64,000 bases of DNA from Paulownia fortunei. Lineage: Eukaryota > Streptophyta > Magnoliopsida > Lamiales > Paulowniaceae. Location: positions 124,001 through 188,000 of the forward strand of contig CM033107.1 in the NCBI GenBank assembly GCA_019321725.1. Direction: 5' to 3'. The notes beneath the pieces are model-generated. The model was not told where the DNA came from, made no database searches, and saw only the letters and a list, made by a program, of their open reading frames with translations. Both the position numbers and the translations under genes were made by a program. Positions 28,661 through 40,800 of the stretch are shown here, piece by piece (position 1 is the first letter of the stretch; each line of letters starts with the position of its first letter).

Positions 28661-28817
28661 AAACCCTAGCGGCAGCTATAAAAGGACTCGTCGGTTTGGT
28701 GTTGATATGACAAAAATGGCCTTCCTTGTATAAGAAAATTATATTTAAGGCCAGGGTTACTCTTTTGGAGATACTGGTGATGGGCTTCCGCATGAGCCCA
28801 TAAACTATAAAAGCCCA
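28661..28817 (-). promoter_or_regulatory. RPS5 promoter: telo-box and site II elements
   Basis: AAACCCTA (28661-28668, reading TAGGGTTT on the gene strand) is a telo-box, and TGGGCT (28781-28786), AGCCCA (28795-28800) and AGCCCA (28812-28817) are site II elements. A telo-box near the transcription start with site II motifs 100-150 bases upstream is the standard layout of plant ribosomal-protein promoters. The leader is pyrimidine-rich after the telo-box. Confidence 0.75.
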
Positions 28818-28898
28818 TAAGCTATAAAAGCTATTATATATATGTTATAAATATTAAAAATAAAATATATGTTTATAAGACGTATGTATAGTAGCTAG

Positions 28899-28937
<39 letters not shown>

Positions 28938-30072
28938 GAGCATTGAAAAGTTTCATTACTATATCACTTTTGATATATGAATTTTATCCTAATTGAGTTA
29001 AAAAGTTGATTTTAAAAGAGTTTTGAGGAAAAATACTAAATAAAATATCAACAAATCTATTATTCTACTTTTTAAATGTATTTAATTTTAGAAAATATGC
29101 CTTTAAGATAGAATAAGTACTAGTGTACCCTATGCTGTGCTGTGCATGCGATTTAAAAAATAAATAATTAATGATGAGATTTTAAACGAAGGGGAGAGAT
29201 AACTTTAGCTTGTTAGAAGTTATAACTACATCAGTTTAATATAAGCTCAACATATTATAGTAATCTAAGTTCCATTATGCTTAAATATAATAGCTTCGCA
29301 ATACTGGATACTTCATTAGAAAAGATAGTCAAATGAATTGGAAATATTTCACTAGTAGGGTTGATGATGGAATTCTCAACCACAAAAAAGGAAAAAAAGA
29401 TGATGTCCTATAGAATAAAATCTATTTTGAATGCCCATATTAGTGTCTTAACAAACATTCCAACGTGGTAATTAAAAAAAAAAAAAAAAGAGCAAGAAAA
29501 TCATATCTAAATGATTTCTCAACTAAAGGGAAAAATAAAAATAAAAACTAGCATTTATCAAGTTGACCATGCCTGGCAAAAACCACCATGGAAACCTTTC
29601 ATAAACGATAATTCATAAGCAGTATATATCAAGCTAGAGAACCAATTAATAAAAGTGCAAGATTCATTACTAGCATCTACTATACCAAGCCTATTCATTC
29701 ATATCAGAAGAATGAAGGTGACTGCCGAAATATTAGCAAAAATGAGAATAAAGTAGAAAATATTCGCACCTGTTGATCATAAAAAAGGAAAAGTTGAAGA
29801 AAGAAAACAGGAGAAAGGTGGGTTGAAAAGAGGAAGCCAAACTGGTAGACCACAAGGTCACAGTAAGAAACAAACTTAATCGGCTATTTGACAAAAAGTT
29901 GAAGTGAGAGAAGAAAAAAAAAAAAAACAATCTCTCCACGTCCTGTATTTAGCAATTAAGACCCCACTTACGTATGTTGAATCTAAAACTAGCTCTTAAC
30001 ATCCTCTACTAGAATGCTGCTCAACTCTAAGACTCTTCTGTTCTTTAACAAGTGGTGAATCTGTGCATGTTG
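28818..30072. other. AT-rich intergenic region
   Basis: Lies between RPS5 and the TRAF-type zinc finger gene, whose 3' UTR should occupy the right end. It contains an (AT)n microsatellite at about 28902-28932 and poly-A runs near 29475 and 29913. No gene is recognised. Confidence 0.6.
28902..28932. repeat. (AT)n microsatellite
   Basis: An uninterrupted run of about 15 AT dinucleotides in the region upstream of the RPS5 promoter motifs. Confidence 0.9.
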
Positions 30073-32356
30073 TCAATTAGATGATTCCTTAGACTCTTCC
30101 CTTGATTTAGTTGACTCTTCAATGTCAGCAGCTGAGTCAGCATGATTGTCCCTCCTGGCAACTGAATATGTGTGATCTTCTGCTTTAATTGGTGATGTTA
30201 AATATACGGGTTCAACCACTTGTGCTTCGGATGAATTTCCCATCTGCACTTCAGCTTTGTTCAGTGCGGCCAATCTGTCTTCTCTTCCAAGGGGTGATTC
30301 TTTCAAGTTTTCTTGCACAGAGATTGATGCAACAAAAATTTTGTTATCAGGTTGTGACTCCAATTGCGCACACGCATTGGTAGGTGACTCCACTAACTTC
30401 TCTTTTTCCTGGCAGGGTTCCTTACAATCACTGCATTTCGAGGGTGAGTTCACACTCTCTCTCTTTGCCCTCGGAGACTCTTCAAACCTGACCTCTTTGG
30501 TCAGCAAGTCAGTGCTCTCCTCTTTTTTATCAGTCAAATATCTGACCTCGTCACTGCTCTTTGCAGTTGTGTTGACTTTTAAAGGCCCAAGCATTGCTTC
30601 AAGATCCTTAATCACTAAGGTTAATGATCGTGCATCACGAGTTGCTGCTAGTTGTCCAGGAGAAGATAACTGCCAAAATTTTTTTTTTTTAAAATTCCAC
30701 GCTCAGTTCACAAATAAACTGGAATATTAATAGTATTAACCAAACAATGGGAAAATGCCAAAACGGAGCAAGTTTATTTATCAAACGTAGGCAATCCGGA
30801 AAAAACAAAACAATGTGGCATAGGTCATCAATAAATGTATCCTTTGTGTAAAATGTAGTCTGTCTGCACCATGTTAAAATGGACATTTTCTTTGTGTCGA
30901 CTGCCGACCATGTTCTCTGTATTTCATCTTTAAAAGATGAAGATTTTGGATAAAAATTTCCACACAATTATCAAACCATTCTGAGAATCAATGTTCAAAG
31001 ATAAGCAGGTCTACATACTAATCACTATCTAAACATTAAAGGGCCTGCAGAAGAAATGTTTACGAGAAAGATATAATTTAGGACCAAAATGAAGCTCTTA
31101 AGACATTCAAGATAATTTTTCCATGAAAAAACTAGAAACTGAATATTCTAGTCATTTTCATTTTAGTTATTACCTCTGTAAACTATAACCCAAAGTAAGT
31201 CTGCATGTTTGTTCAATTCAGCATTCCATTCATTAACCACAATTGAAGTATTGATCAGAATTTAGGAAATTTTCTATGTACTGTGTACAGACTTGGTGGT
31301 TAGTGAACTTCTTAAATCAAACTTCATATATTTCCTGGCCCGTGCTGACTCTATTAATGAAATTCCTCAAAGCAGCTGCACAGCAGTAGCAATCTTACAT
31401 CGAATAATATAGACAACCTTTCCAATGCTTACCTTGGCCAGTTCTTCCACCCTTTCCTTCAGTTCTTCTGCCGATGCTTCCTTGTGAACAACTTGTAGAA
31501 TGTAGAGCAAGTGAGAGCTGAGATTCTCAGACCGGTGTTGGTCAATCGTACACTGAGGAATGGAGGAGTGACAACCTACTGAATAGAAGGGGCACTTCAC
31601 AAGCTTCATCGGACAAACAGTTATACAGTGTCTATCCATCTCACGCCTCATAATGCTGTCTGAGCAGTTCTGCTCACATTTAAGTATTTTGAAAGGACAG
31701 CTTGAATCGTGATGGTCCCTCTGAGCTGCACTAAATCTTGAATTGCACCCCTCATTTGTGCAGGTCATAGTCCTAAAACTGCAATTCAATTTATGCTCTT
31801 CTAGATGTTCTGGAGACTTAAAGTTCATGCTACAGTGGTAGATGTTTTTGAAATCGACATTCTTCAAGAGAGTTTGTGCAACTGATTCCCTCCTATTTAA
31901 CAACCAAAAACCATTAATCTCCATCTCTTGTACAAAATCATCTATTCTGTCTTCTCTTTTTTCACTCAGTAGCCATCCTGAAACTCTGCTAAAAAAGTTC
32001 CTTTTTGAGCTTGCAAAATCATCAACAAAATCAGAGATAATATCATAAGAGTCCTCAGACAATTCTGCATTTGGACCACCATCTAGGACCACAGACTCGG
32101 CCACAAAGTTTTCGCTCCGTTGGATAAGATAGTCTACCATTTCTCTTCTTATGTCAACAGCCACTGAAGCTGGATTCCTGAACAGGCCACCAGTTGTGTT
32201 GTCAATACATGCTGAGGCCAAACCAGGAAGGAATTCCTGAGCTATCTTGTAAACTATATCCGTATCATAAAGGTCACAATGGAACAAAGCACCTCCCTCC
32301 TTTTCTTCTTCAAGTTTCTCAGGTTTCAACTCGGTATCATCAGCAGGTAGATTCAT
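30073..32356 (-). CDS. TRAF-type zinc finger protein
   Basis: Two coding exons, 32356-31433 and 30669-30073, give 506 residues. Residues about 175-290 hold Cys/His pairs spaced as in TRAF-type zinc fingers: IYHCSMNFKSPEHLEEHKLN, MTCTNEGCNSRF, SSCPFKILKCEQNCSD, CPMKLVKCPFYSVGC. A hydrophobic/acidic N-terminal half precedes them (YKIAQEFLPGLASACIDNTT). Exon 2 encodes SSPGQLAATRDARSLTLVIK and a long Ser/Glu/Lys-rich tail of repeated acidic segments, probably disordered. It resembles plant proteins annotated as TRAF-type zinc finger-related (Arabidopsis At1g09920 type), whose role is not well defined; there is no RING or MATH domain, so ligase activity should not be assumed. Start: ATG 32356 lies directly after a 5' UTR intron acceptor (CAG, 32360-32358); a donor near 33196 is likely. 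Confidence 0.85.
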
Positions 32357-34874
32357 GCTGCAAGACGACAACTGTCAGTTCTAATCATAATCAATTAGAA
32401 AGTAAAGCATGGGGTTTTAAGGGAACCACAAGAGATTGAATACGCATGAAATGTCCAATCACAAAGAATTCAAGTCTACATCCCCAATCCTTACTTATTG
32501 CAGAGAAGGTTATTCCAAACATTTGCTCAAGGCAATTCTAGTCTTCTCCACATCAGTCTATTTTTAAATTTTTGACATAAAAGAATTTATTTTTCAAATG
32601 AAGGAAACATTGTGATAAATAGGACATCATTGCAAATTAAATAGCAGAGCAGTTAATATACACCAGAAGACATTGATAAATTATCATAAATTTTTTCTTT
32701 CGAATCGCAAAAGAAATATTGATTTGAGCTGCCAATCAAATAAAAAAATTATTATCCAGATGAATCAGCTACATTAGGTTCATCAAATTGTTCTATTTTG
32801 TTACAGCAAATAAAAACTGCATTATTTTACAAACACAATTCTCTACCGAAAATTCAGAATCCTATGATTAACAACACTTTCGCAAAAGATAAATTTGATG
32901 GCGTCAACCTTCAGCCGATTAACCTCTAAAAAAAGAAAGAAAAGAAAGAGGGTGCGCGGATCCGTTGAAGAATGCATCAATTCTTCATCGTCTACAACCG
33001 ATATCCAGAAATGGGGTATCAACAACCAAATATCATGAAACCAAACACTTTGATCATGCAATACTGACGAGAGAAAAAAAAAAAAAAAGAGAAGAAAGCT
33101 CGGAAAGAAATGGATTTTATATGCATAAATTTTGCCTCTGGTGATGAAGAAAAAGGGCAGATATATATTGGCAATAGCTCGAAATTAGATTTCACCTGAA
33201 AAATGTAGTTTGATTGTGAATAGTATGGCGATGGTTGCAGCAGAGGCGAAGAAATCACTGTTTTTCTTTGTTAACGGTCTCTTAAAATGGAAACTATTTT
33301 CGAGTAAAAACAATTGGTCCGCCATCCATGGGACAGGCGCTTCAGTGGTCGTTACTCTCATAGTACGGTTTTACAAGGCGTGTTTTGGTTCTGGATTGTG
33401 TATTGTATTTAAATTTTAAAAATAAATAAATAAATTTAAACTACCCAAAATACATGAAATGAACTGGGCAGACAAATTAAATTAAATTTACCTTCTGCTT
33501 TTATATGTGTGAAATATTTTTCGTTTTTTGTTGACTCTGATTGTTAGCTTCTCTTTATTACTGAATACCAAGTACATTTTTTAGGTTTATCTTGTGTTGT
33601 CCACATAAGATAAATAAAAAAATATAATTATTATTTGTTTGTTTAGATTGCAAACTTTTGAGGAAAAAAAAAAAGTATAGTTGGGATTATGATGAATGCA
33701 CAATTCACAGCCTTGCGTGAAAATCGATTCATTCAGTATTGCAACACAATCGATTCATTCAGTATTACTGGATGCAACACAATCGATTCATTCAGTATTA
33801 CTGGATGCATGTGAATTTTTTGAATGAATTGGATGCGACGCATTTTCAAGATTATTGGATGAAGCAGGATTGAATTACATAATAACTCAGTATACCATAT
33901 ACAAGCGACCCCCTTTGTATTCTTTGAGAAATCTGCCCACAAAGCACTTGTTCTCAACAAAACTTGATTTGAGTTAATTGGCATGGAAGCATTTGCCAAC
34001 TGCAGAGGTGGTCTTGTTAAGGCTCTAAAGACAGAGACATGGAAATGGCAATCATACAGTGGTTCTGTATCAGACCAAAATGTGTGGGTGGGGCACCACC
34101 TAGTACCTGTCCAGGCATGCTATTCCTAGGCATTGTTTTTTGATTTGGAAATATTACCAAATGTCAATCCGAAGCCCCATACGATCCCCATAGGTACTCA
34201 AATTTCAGTGAATATGCACAAGACTTTGAGGAGCTTCATGTCAGAAAGACTGCTTTTGGGGCATTCCATGTCAGCCATGATTGAATGTATAGCTACAACA
34301 AGGCCTGACCTCGGATGGAATTCAGTCGAGTTTAGGCCTTGTAGGTAGGCGAAACCAACAACAAATACTCACTCATGGGCACAAGAGCACTAACAAGTCG
34401 AATTACTTTCAGTTCCATTCAGCATTACTAGTCATTTTTCTATATCCCAAACAGAGAGATAAAAGAACAAGACACGAAAAATATTACAGCCGAGAAACAT
34501 GTTTCCTGACACTGCAACAATTTACTCACGTTGATTACATGAGAAACATTTCAATCACCATTTTCACATAACTAATCTACAAAACTGTCAAAATTGCAAA
34601 ATAAAAAGAGCACGCTCTACTTCAGCACCCGGCATAGTAGTGGTGATGGTCCCGGGTTGTCTCAACAGCAACAGTTTCGCAGACCTCATCACCCCCGAAC
34701 CCTGGACGCATTGCATTTGCAATACCTCTCTCCAAGAATTCCTTTACGACGAAAGCACTTTTGCTGCACCACCAGCAGCTTCTGAGCCCATTGTTGCCCT
34801 CTTCACCCCTTTGAAAATAAAGGACCAAAACTGATCCACTTTTTTGTAAGTGTGGCTTGTGCAACAATTAAACA
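32357..34874. other. TRAF-gene leader and promoter, then RRP5 3' flank
   Basis: 32358-33195 is probably the 5' UTR intron of the TRAF-type gene and 33196 to about 33260 its first exon. 33420-34130 is AT-rich intergenic DNA with a 33-base minisatellite. About 34400-34874 is probably RRP5 3' UTR. An 81-codon open frame on the minus strand (34622-34867) begins 8 bases after the RRP5 stop codon but has no recognisable pattern. Confidence 0.5.
33724..33812. repeat. 33-base minisatellite, about 2.7 copies
   Basis: The motif ATCGATTCATTCAGTATT occurs three times in a row, at about 33723, 33749 and 33782. Between the second and third it is followed by ACTGGATGCAACACA; the first copy lacks ACTGGAT. 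It is an imperfect tandem array of about 90 bases. A related phrase, TGAATGAATTGGATGCGACG, follows at 33820. Confidence 0.8.
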
Positions 34875-37800
34875 TCAAGCAAGGGTATTCTCAACATAAT
34901 CCATTGCCTTTTTCTTCACAGACTCAATTCGTTCTTCATCACCAATGGACTTTTCATACTCGAGATACTTCTTAAATAAGAACTGCACCACAATTGGAAA
35001 GCATTACAATAATATCAGGGGTGAGAGGAGCAACAACATGGTATAAACATAGGTTTAATTAATTATATGAGTTTAACCAAGTATAAGCACCTTCATCTTC
35101 TTTGGGGGAAGGCTCAAACTTATTGCCCTCTCAAATAATGCACGAATCAAATCCGCATCACCAAGCCGGATCTCCTGTTAATTTTAACACAAGTTACATG
35201 GAGTACCAACAGACAAAGATAGAACATATTCTTCATGTTTTGGTTGGGTGGTTGGATTGAGTGAGTGTGTGAGGAGAGAGAATGGAATTTCATATTTTCT
35301 TCTTCATGTTCCATTTCCTTTTTGTATTTAAGACGAGTGAGTTCAGTTTACTTGATCTAGATAGATGCTCCACAAATCAGTCCTCTTAGGATACTCCCTA
35401 AGCATTCCCTCAAACATGGATCTTCCCCTATCTGGAACTCCACACTTGAACTCAAGGATGGCAGTCTGTGAAATAAATTTTATATGCTTATGTCGGGGAA
35501 GGCTCAGAAGAGCACGATTTACAACAGACTGAACTCCATCACTGTTTTTTTTCAAAAGAGACTGAATCCTTCTCAGCCAGACCTGAATGCCAAAAAGAAT
35601 ATCCTTCACAACAGCATGAGGGAGGAAAACAAGAATGCATGAAAACTAAATTGAAAAAATATAATAAATTTTTGTACCTTGCATGAATGCTTGAACTTTC
35701 TAGCCATTTTGTCAAGCATCTCATCAGCTAATTTATGTTGTTCTGTTCTCTCATACATCCCCAGAAGGGCAAGATGCACCCTTTTGGGATCACAATACTG
35801 CAATGCTCTTTGAAAAATTTTCATTACAGCCTCCTGACAAAGGAAAATTGAAATTAAATCTTTCAGCAAATGAATTTCAAATCAAAATAGCTTTTGAATG
35901 CTCCTTTTTCTTCTTTAAACTAGTGTAAAGAATCACCAAACTCTTAACAAAATGCAAATGCTTTCGGGGGCTATTCATAGTACCTCGGAAGGATTGCCAT
36001 ACTCATTTTCTAGGTTGAAATAAGCAACCCAGATGTTCAGCTTCTCAGACTCTTCTCGAATATTTATTGTTCTCAAAGCCCTAATATAACAAAATAAAGT
36101 GATAAGTTACGAGAGAGAGAGAGAGAGCACAAATTTCCTTATCATGGCAGTGAGATAATTATTCTAATAAGCTGGGACGGGTAGGAAGAAAAACACACAG
36201 TACCAATGGTAATTGGTTAATACAATTATGCTCTGTAGTACCAAAAATAAAATAATAACCTATAAGTGAGGCATCCAAGCTTGAGATATTCTCAATAGAA
36301 GATTTTCATGCTAAAGAAAATTCCTAGCATGCACCGCAAGTTTGACATCAATAAGTGAGGCATCGAAGCTTGAACTCCATGACTCTATTTCTTAGGATGT
36401 ATCCAAATGGGAAAGGAAAACACTCCATGATGCTTTCACACATGATAATAGGAAAATTGAAACAATGAGCGACTCTTAACAGCCAAAAGTTCAAGTAATT
36501 CTAGTTCAATGCAGAAGTGTCATAGATCTTTATCCCATAAGTTTTCTACATAAAGGAATCAAGCCAGACACCAAACAAGAGGCCATCAACAATCAGAATG
36601 TTCACGTCATTTAACATGCAAATAACCCTCAGACTATATTCAATAGATAATCAAGGTTAGTCAAAGTATCTACTGATGAGAATCAAGCCCAGGGAGTGAG
36701 CCATGGGATCACACCCGTCTATAAAGACACTCTTTTCCGCTTAGTTTTCCACTGTGGGGTTCTCTCACATGTAACTTAAGCAATTTCCACCTCCACATGC
36801 AACTAACCAAATCACTAACAACTGCCCCATGATAGAAATCCCCACTCTCAACAAGCCCAACCCTTTGTGCACACAAGAAACCTGCCTGTGCTCTAATAAG
36901 GTTAATAAGCCATATGCCCGACTACCCAACAACAGCCCCACCTGATTTTGTACTTTGCCTTGCACATTATATAAATGCCCTCCAAGGACCAAAAGCAATT
37001 TGCAATGATTATTCTACGTCTCCAAGACACCTGGGATCAAGACCCCACATGTTGTCGTCATCAAGAGCCACCTTATTTTTGCCAACTTACTCCAAAGAGC
37101 ATTCAGGATCCACCAACCTTTGACTCTGATACCACTTTTTGAGTCCAATCCTAGGGTTCACCTTGAAATTGAATCCAATAGACACGAGTGAAGTCCAATC
37201 TTGACCCAAGAGATTAATAAAGTAAGTCTTGGGTCTGGCCATGTATATAATAAGGCCACTATTTTTATGTTGGTTCTCCAATGTGAGATTTCCTCTCAAA
37301 CATGCGACTCTAGCATGTATTGTGTACTAACTTGTCCAATCTTAATCACCAAGGGCAATCATAAAATTCAAGGTGACAAAAAGCCACATAGCAAAAAACT
37401 TGAAGTTCATAGTTGTGACAGAAACAAGAAATAGAACACTAATTGCATTGTGTACCTTTCAGCAATGGATCGTGCCTTCTCAATATCTGCCAAAGAGAGC
37501 ATAAAAGCCATGTATTTAATCCATATAAAGCTGCTGTTCGGGGAACTTCTAATAAGTTTCTCAAACTCATCGGCATTCCTAGGGATGTCTTTTTCCAGCA
37601 GCCTCTCCTCAGCAGCTCTTATTTCACGTTCCCTTTAAAGAAGCATTAATAAATTACATTCCAAAGCTACAAGGCAAATATAAATGATAAAGCAAAAAAG
37701 CACAATCAATTCTAGTTCCTACACAAAATCAAAGCAAAATGATTCTTGCACAGTGACCTTACCTCTCTTCCCTAGCTTTCTTTTTTGCTCTCTTGTTGTT

Positions 37801-40800
37801 TTTCTCTTCAATAGTATCTGCATTGGTAACATTTACCGCACTTTGACCAACATCTCCTCCAATATCTAAGCTTTCTATGTCACCAAGTGGAACCTCAAGA
37901 GGTGGCACAAGAGCCCTAGATTCAGCATCAGCAAGTATAGGATGAAGACCAATGTCAGATTCATTATTCATGCCCTCAATGCAAGCCGAGTTGCTCTGTG
38001 GTATCATTGCTGGCTCCGCTAATACAACAGAATCATTCGTGCCAATGGCAAAATCATGGTTTTGTCTTGGAGGTCTCTGCAATACTTCCTCATCATTGAA
38101 ATATGAATTCTTCATCCCAAGAGAAACTCGATTTCTCTCTTTATCCACCTGAAATAAAAGTTAGAATACATAAGGCTGCATAATGCAGCTTCAATCATTC
38201 GATGAAGACTGATGTTTTGAACACTTCTTGTTTTCTCACTCCAAAACATACTCTTTAATCATCAGTAATTACACAGATACAAATTTTGACAATTTGGAAA
38301 ACCCAAGGGAGCAAAGATAATAAGTTGCACCAATATTTGAAGTGAGACCACCTTAATAAGCTTTCAAGAAGTGGCACCATTGCCGGAAGGAACTTTTCAC
38401 ATTGCTTTCTTTTACTCCCCGCCCACCCCCACCCAAAAAAATAAGAAAAGAAAAAAGAAAACAAGTGAACCAAAGACGCGCCTTCCTTTATATTTCCTCT
38501 CTTGACATGAACTTGGCAATATTATCTTAGTAAATAGTGGACTAACCTTCAAAACTTTTGCTGTCACTCTGTCCCCTGCTTTAAACTTTGTCTCTAGATC
38601 ATCTATATGATCGTCAGAAAGCTCTGAAACATGGCATAACCCGACCTAGACAAAGTAAAACATCATAAGCACATGAGTCCAGTTTGAAAGCAAGCTGTCA
38701 CTAGAAAACACAAGTATTTTCAATGGAAATATAGGCCCCTATGTATGGCGACCAGTGAGTATGTAAACATTCAACATCCATTCAACAAGCTGGTTTATGA
38801 ATGGGTAAGCGCAAAAGCAGAATGATGGAAACTACACAAGAGAAAGGTGCAAAAATTCTCAAGTTTGCATCAGTTAGATTCTACCACAGCTAATATGTAT
38901 TGGAACAAGCACAAATTACTTGTTGATTATAGCCACAAGACAAGCACTCGGAAAAGTTCAAGCTTAGTTGAACTACATCTTCAAACATGATCATCAAAAT
39001 CACATGATCAGATCTTGAAGTTAGAACTAAAAGATCAAAAAAAATATATTCACTTACCACATTTGTGTGATCAATGGATATGAACAAGCCATAAGACTCG
39101 ACACGCTTGATTCTTCCATGAATAATATCTCCAACAATAATATGGTTTAAGGGATTAGTGTCCGACTTTAGTGCACTGATTGCACTTGAAGTCTGAAGCG
39201 TAACCTCAACACGCTTAGACAATGGCTCCACCGATAGCACCCTGCATTAGATGTGTCAGTGTTGCTTACTGGCATCAACATGGAAATGTGTCTTTAAGTA
39301 TACTTACTTGCCAACCACAAGTTTTCCAACAGGGAATTCATTTTCTGGATTTTCAACAAAATTGTCCGACAAATTAGAAAGGAGAATTTTGGCATCAATC
39401 TTCCGTGAAAGCATAATAAAACATCCTTTCGAAGAGACGTTTTTAACATAACCCTGCAGCAGCCAATGCAATGGAGATCATAAAATCACACTTTAGAGAA
39501 CAAGAATAAAATCAACATTGATACATTGATAAATTACACTAGAATTTGCATATCAGCAGAACATGTAAACTGCGAAATGACTAGAGTTTCATAGAATTTC
39601 TCTGTCTACTATAATGCCATAACTACAATATTTTCAGGGCAAAAAATATTAGCACTTCAAGAAGTTATGTAGTGCGAAATATTCAGTACATTACCTGTAC
39701 AACCATATTAGGATGAAGATCTGTTATTTTGTCCACATGCTGGATAGAAGTATGCCTGCAAATGATTAACTTGTTTTGTGACACCAGAAACTGTAAATAT
39801 AGATCCAAAATAACAATTATATGACAATACTCTGATGAACCAATGTCAAGCTGCAAAACGAACATCACTAAGTTAAAGAACATATCTCAAATTGTTGGTC
39901 AAAATCCCAAAACAGAACCTAACTGCAAAATGGAATCAAGTTTCTATATTATTATACGAACAACTGTGCATCCATATAATGGGGTCCGTAATATAGGTAG
40001 CGCTAGTTCCTTCCCTGTATCCATACAATAGGCTCTCATGTGTATAGATGGTGCACACGACATTTTTATCCTTACAGCTATTTGTTCAAGTTACTTATAG
40101 TTTGAAAGAAAAAGATGCCATATGAATCCTCAACACTTTTGTGATGTATGTCTGACACATTTTATGGTTCAATTGATAGCAAATATGGATTCATAGAGTA
40201 GGGCTCCTTTTAGTGTTTGTCTGGCATGCACTATTTTTCTGTACATTTGTTTATCGTGTTTGTTATCATAGCATGAAAAGGAAAATGATCTTGCAATCTT
40301 TTCTTCACCCTTTTTCTTCAATATGTCTGAAACTTCTAGTTCAGCAATATATAGCAATTTGCCACTTTTTCAGTTAATTATATTTGGCGAACCCACCTAT
40401 ACGGATAAGACTTGTCATAATGTCATGTATTCACCTGCTAGAATTTAGAAATCAGGGGAAATAATAGTCATAGGATATATGGGAAAACTTGGGAATCAAT
40501 TGCAACATAGATCAGCAATGTATAATCAAGCCGTATGATTTTTAATTCAAAAACATGGGGACCTACATAGAAATCATTACAAGTGTGAAACAACCGCTGA
40601 TCAACTATTCAACCATAAACAATGCTAAGCAGAAGTAGAAGTGGTTTTCAAGATAAGGATTTTGAGGCTTGGAAAATAAATCGGAAAAGAGATACCAGTT
40701 TTTATCCAACAAATAGAGCAATAATGAAATCTTCAAGTAATAAACGTGGATTAGCATGTAATCACAGATCTCACTAAGCAGATGCATTGCAGATCTGATA

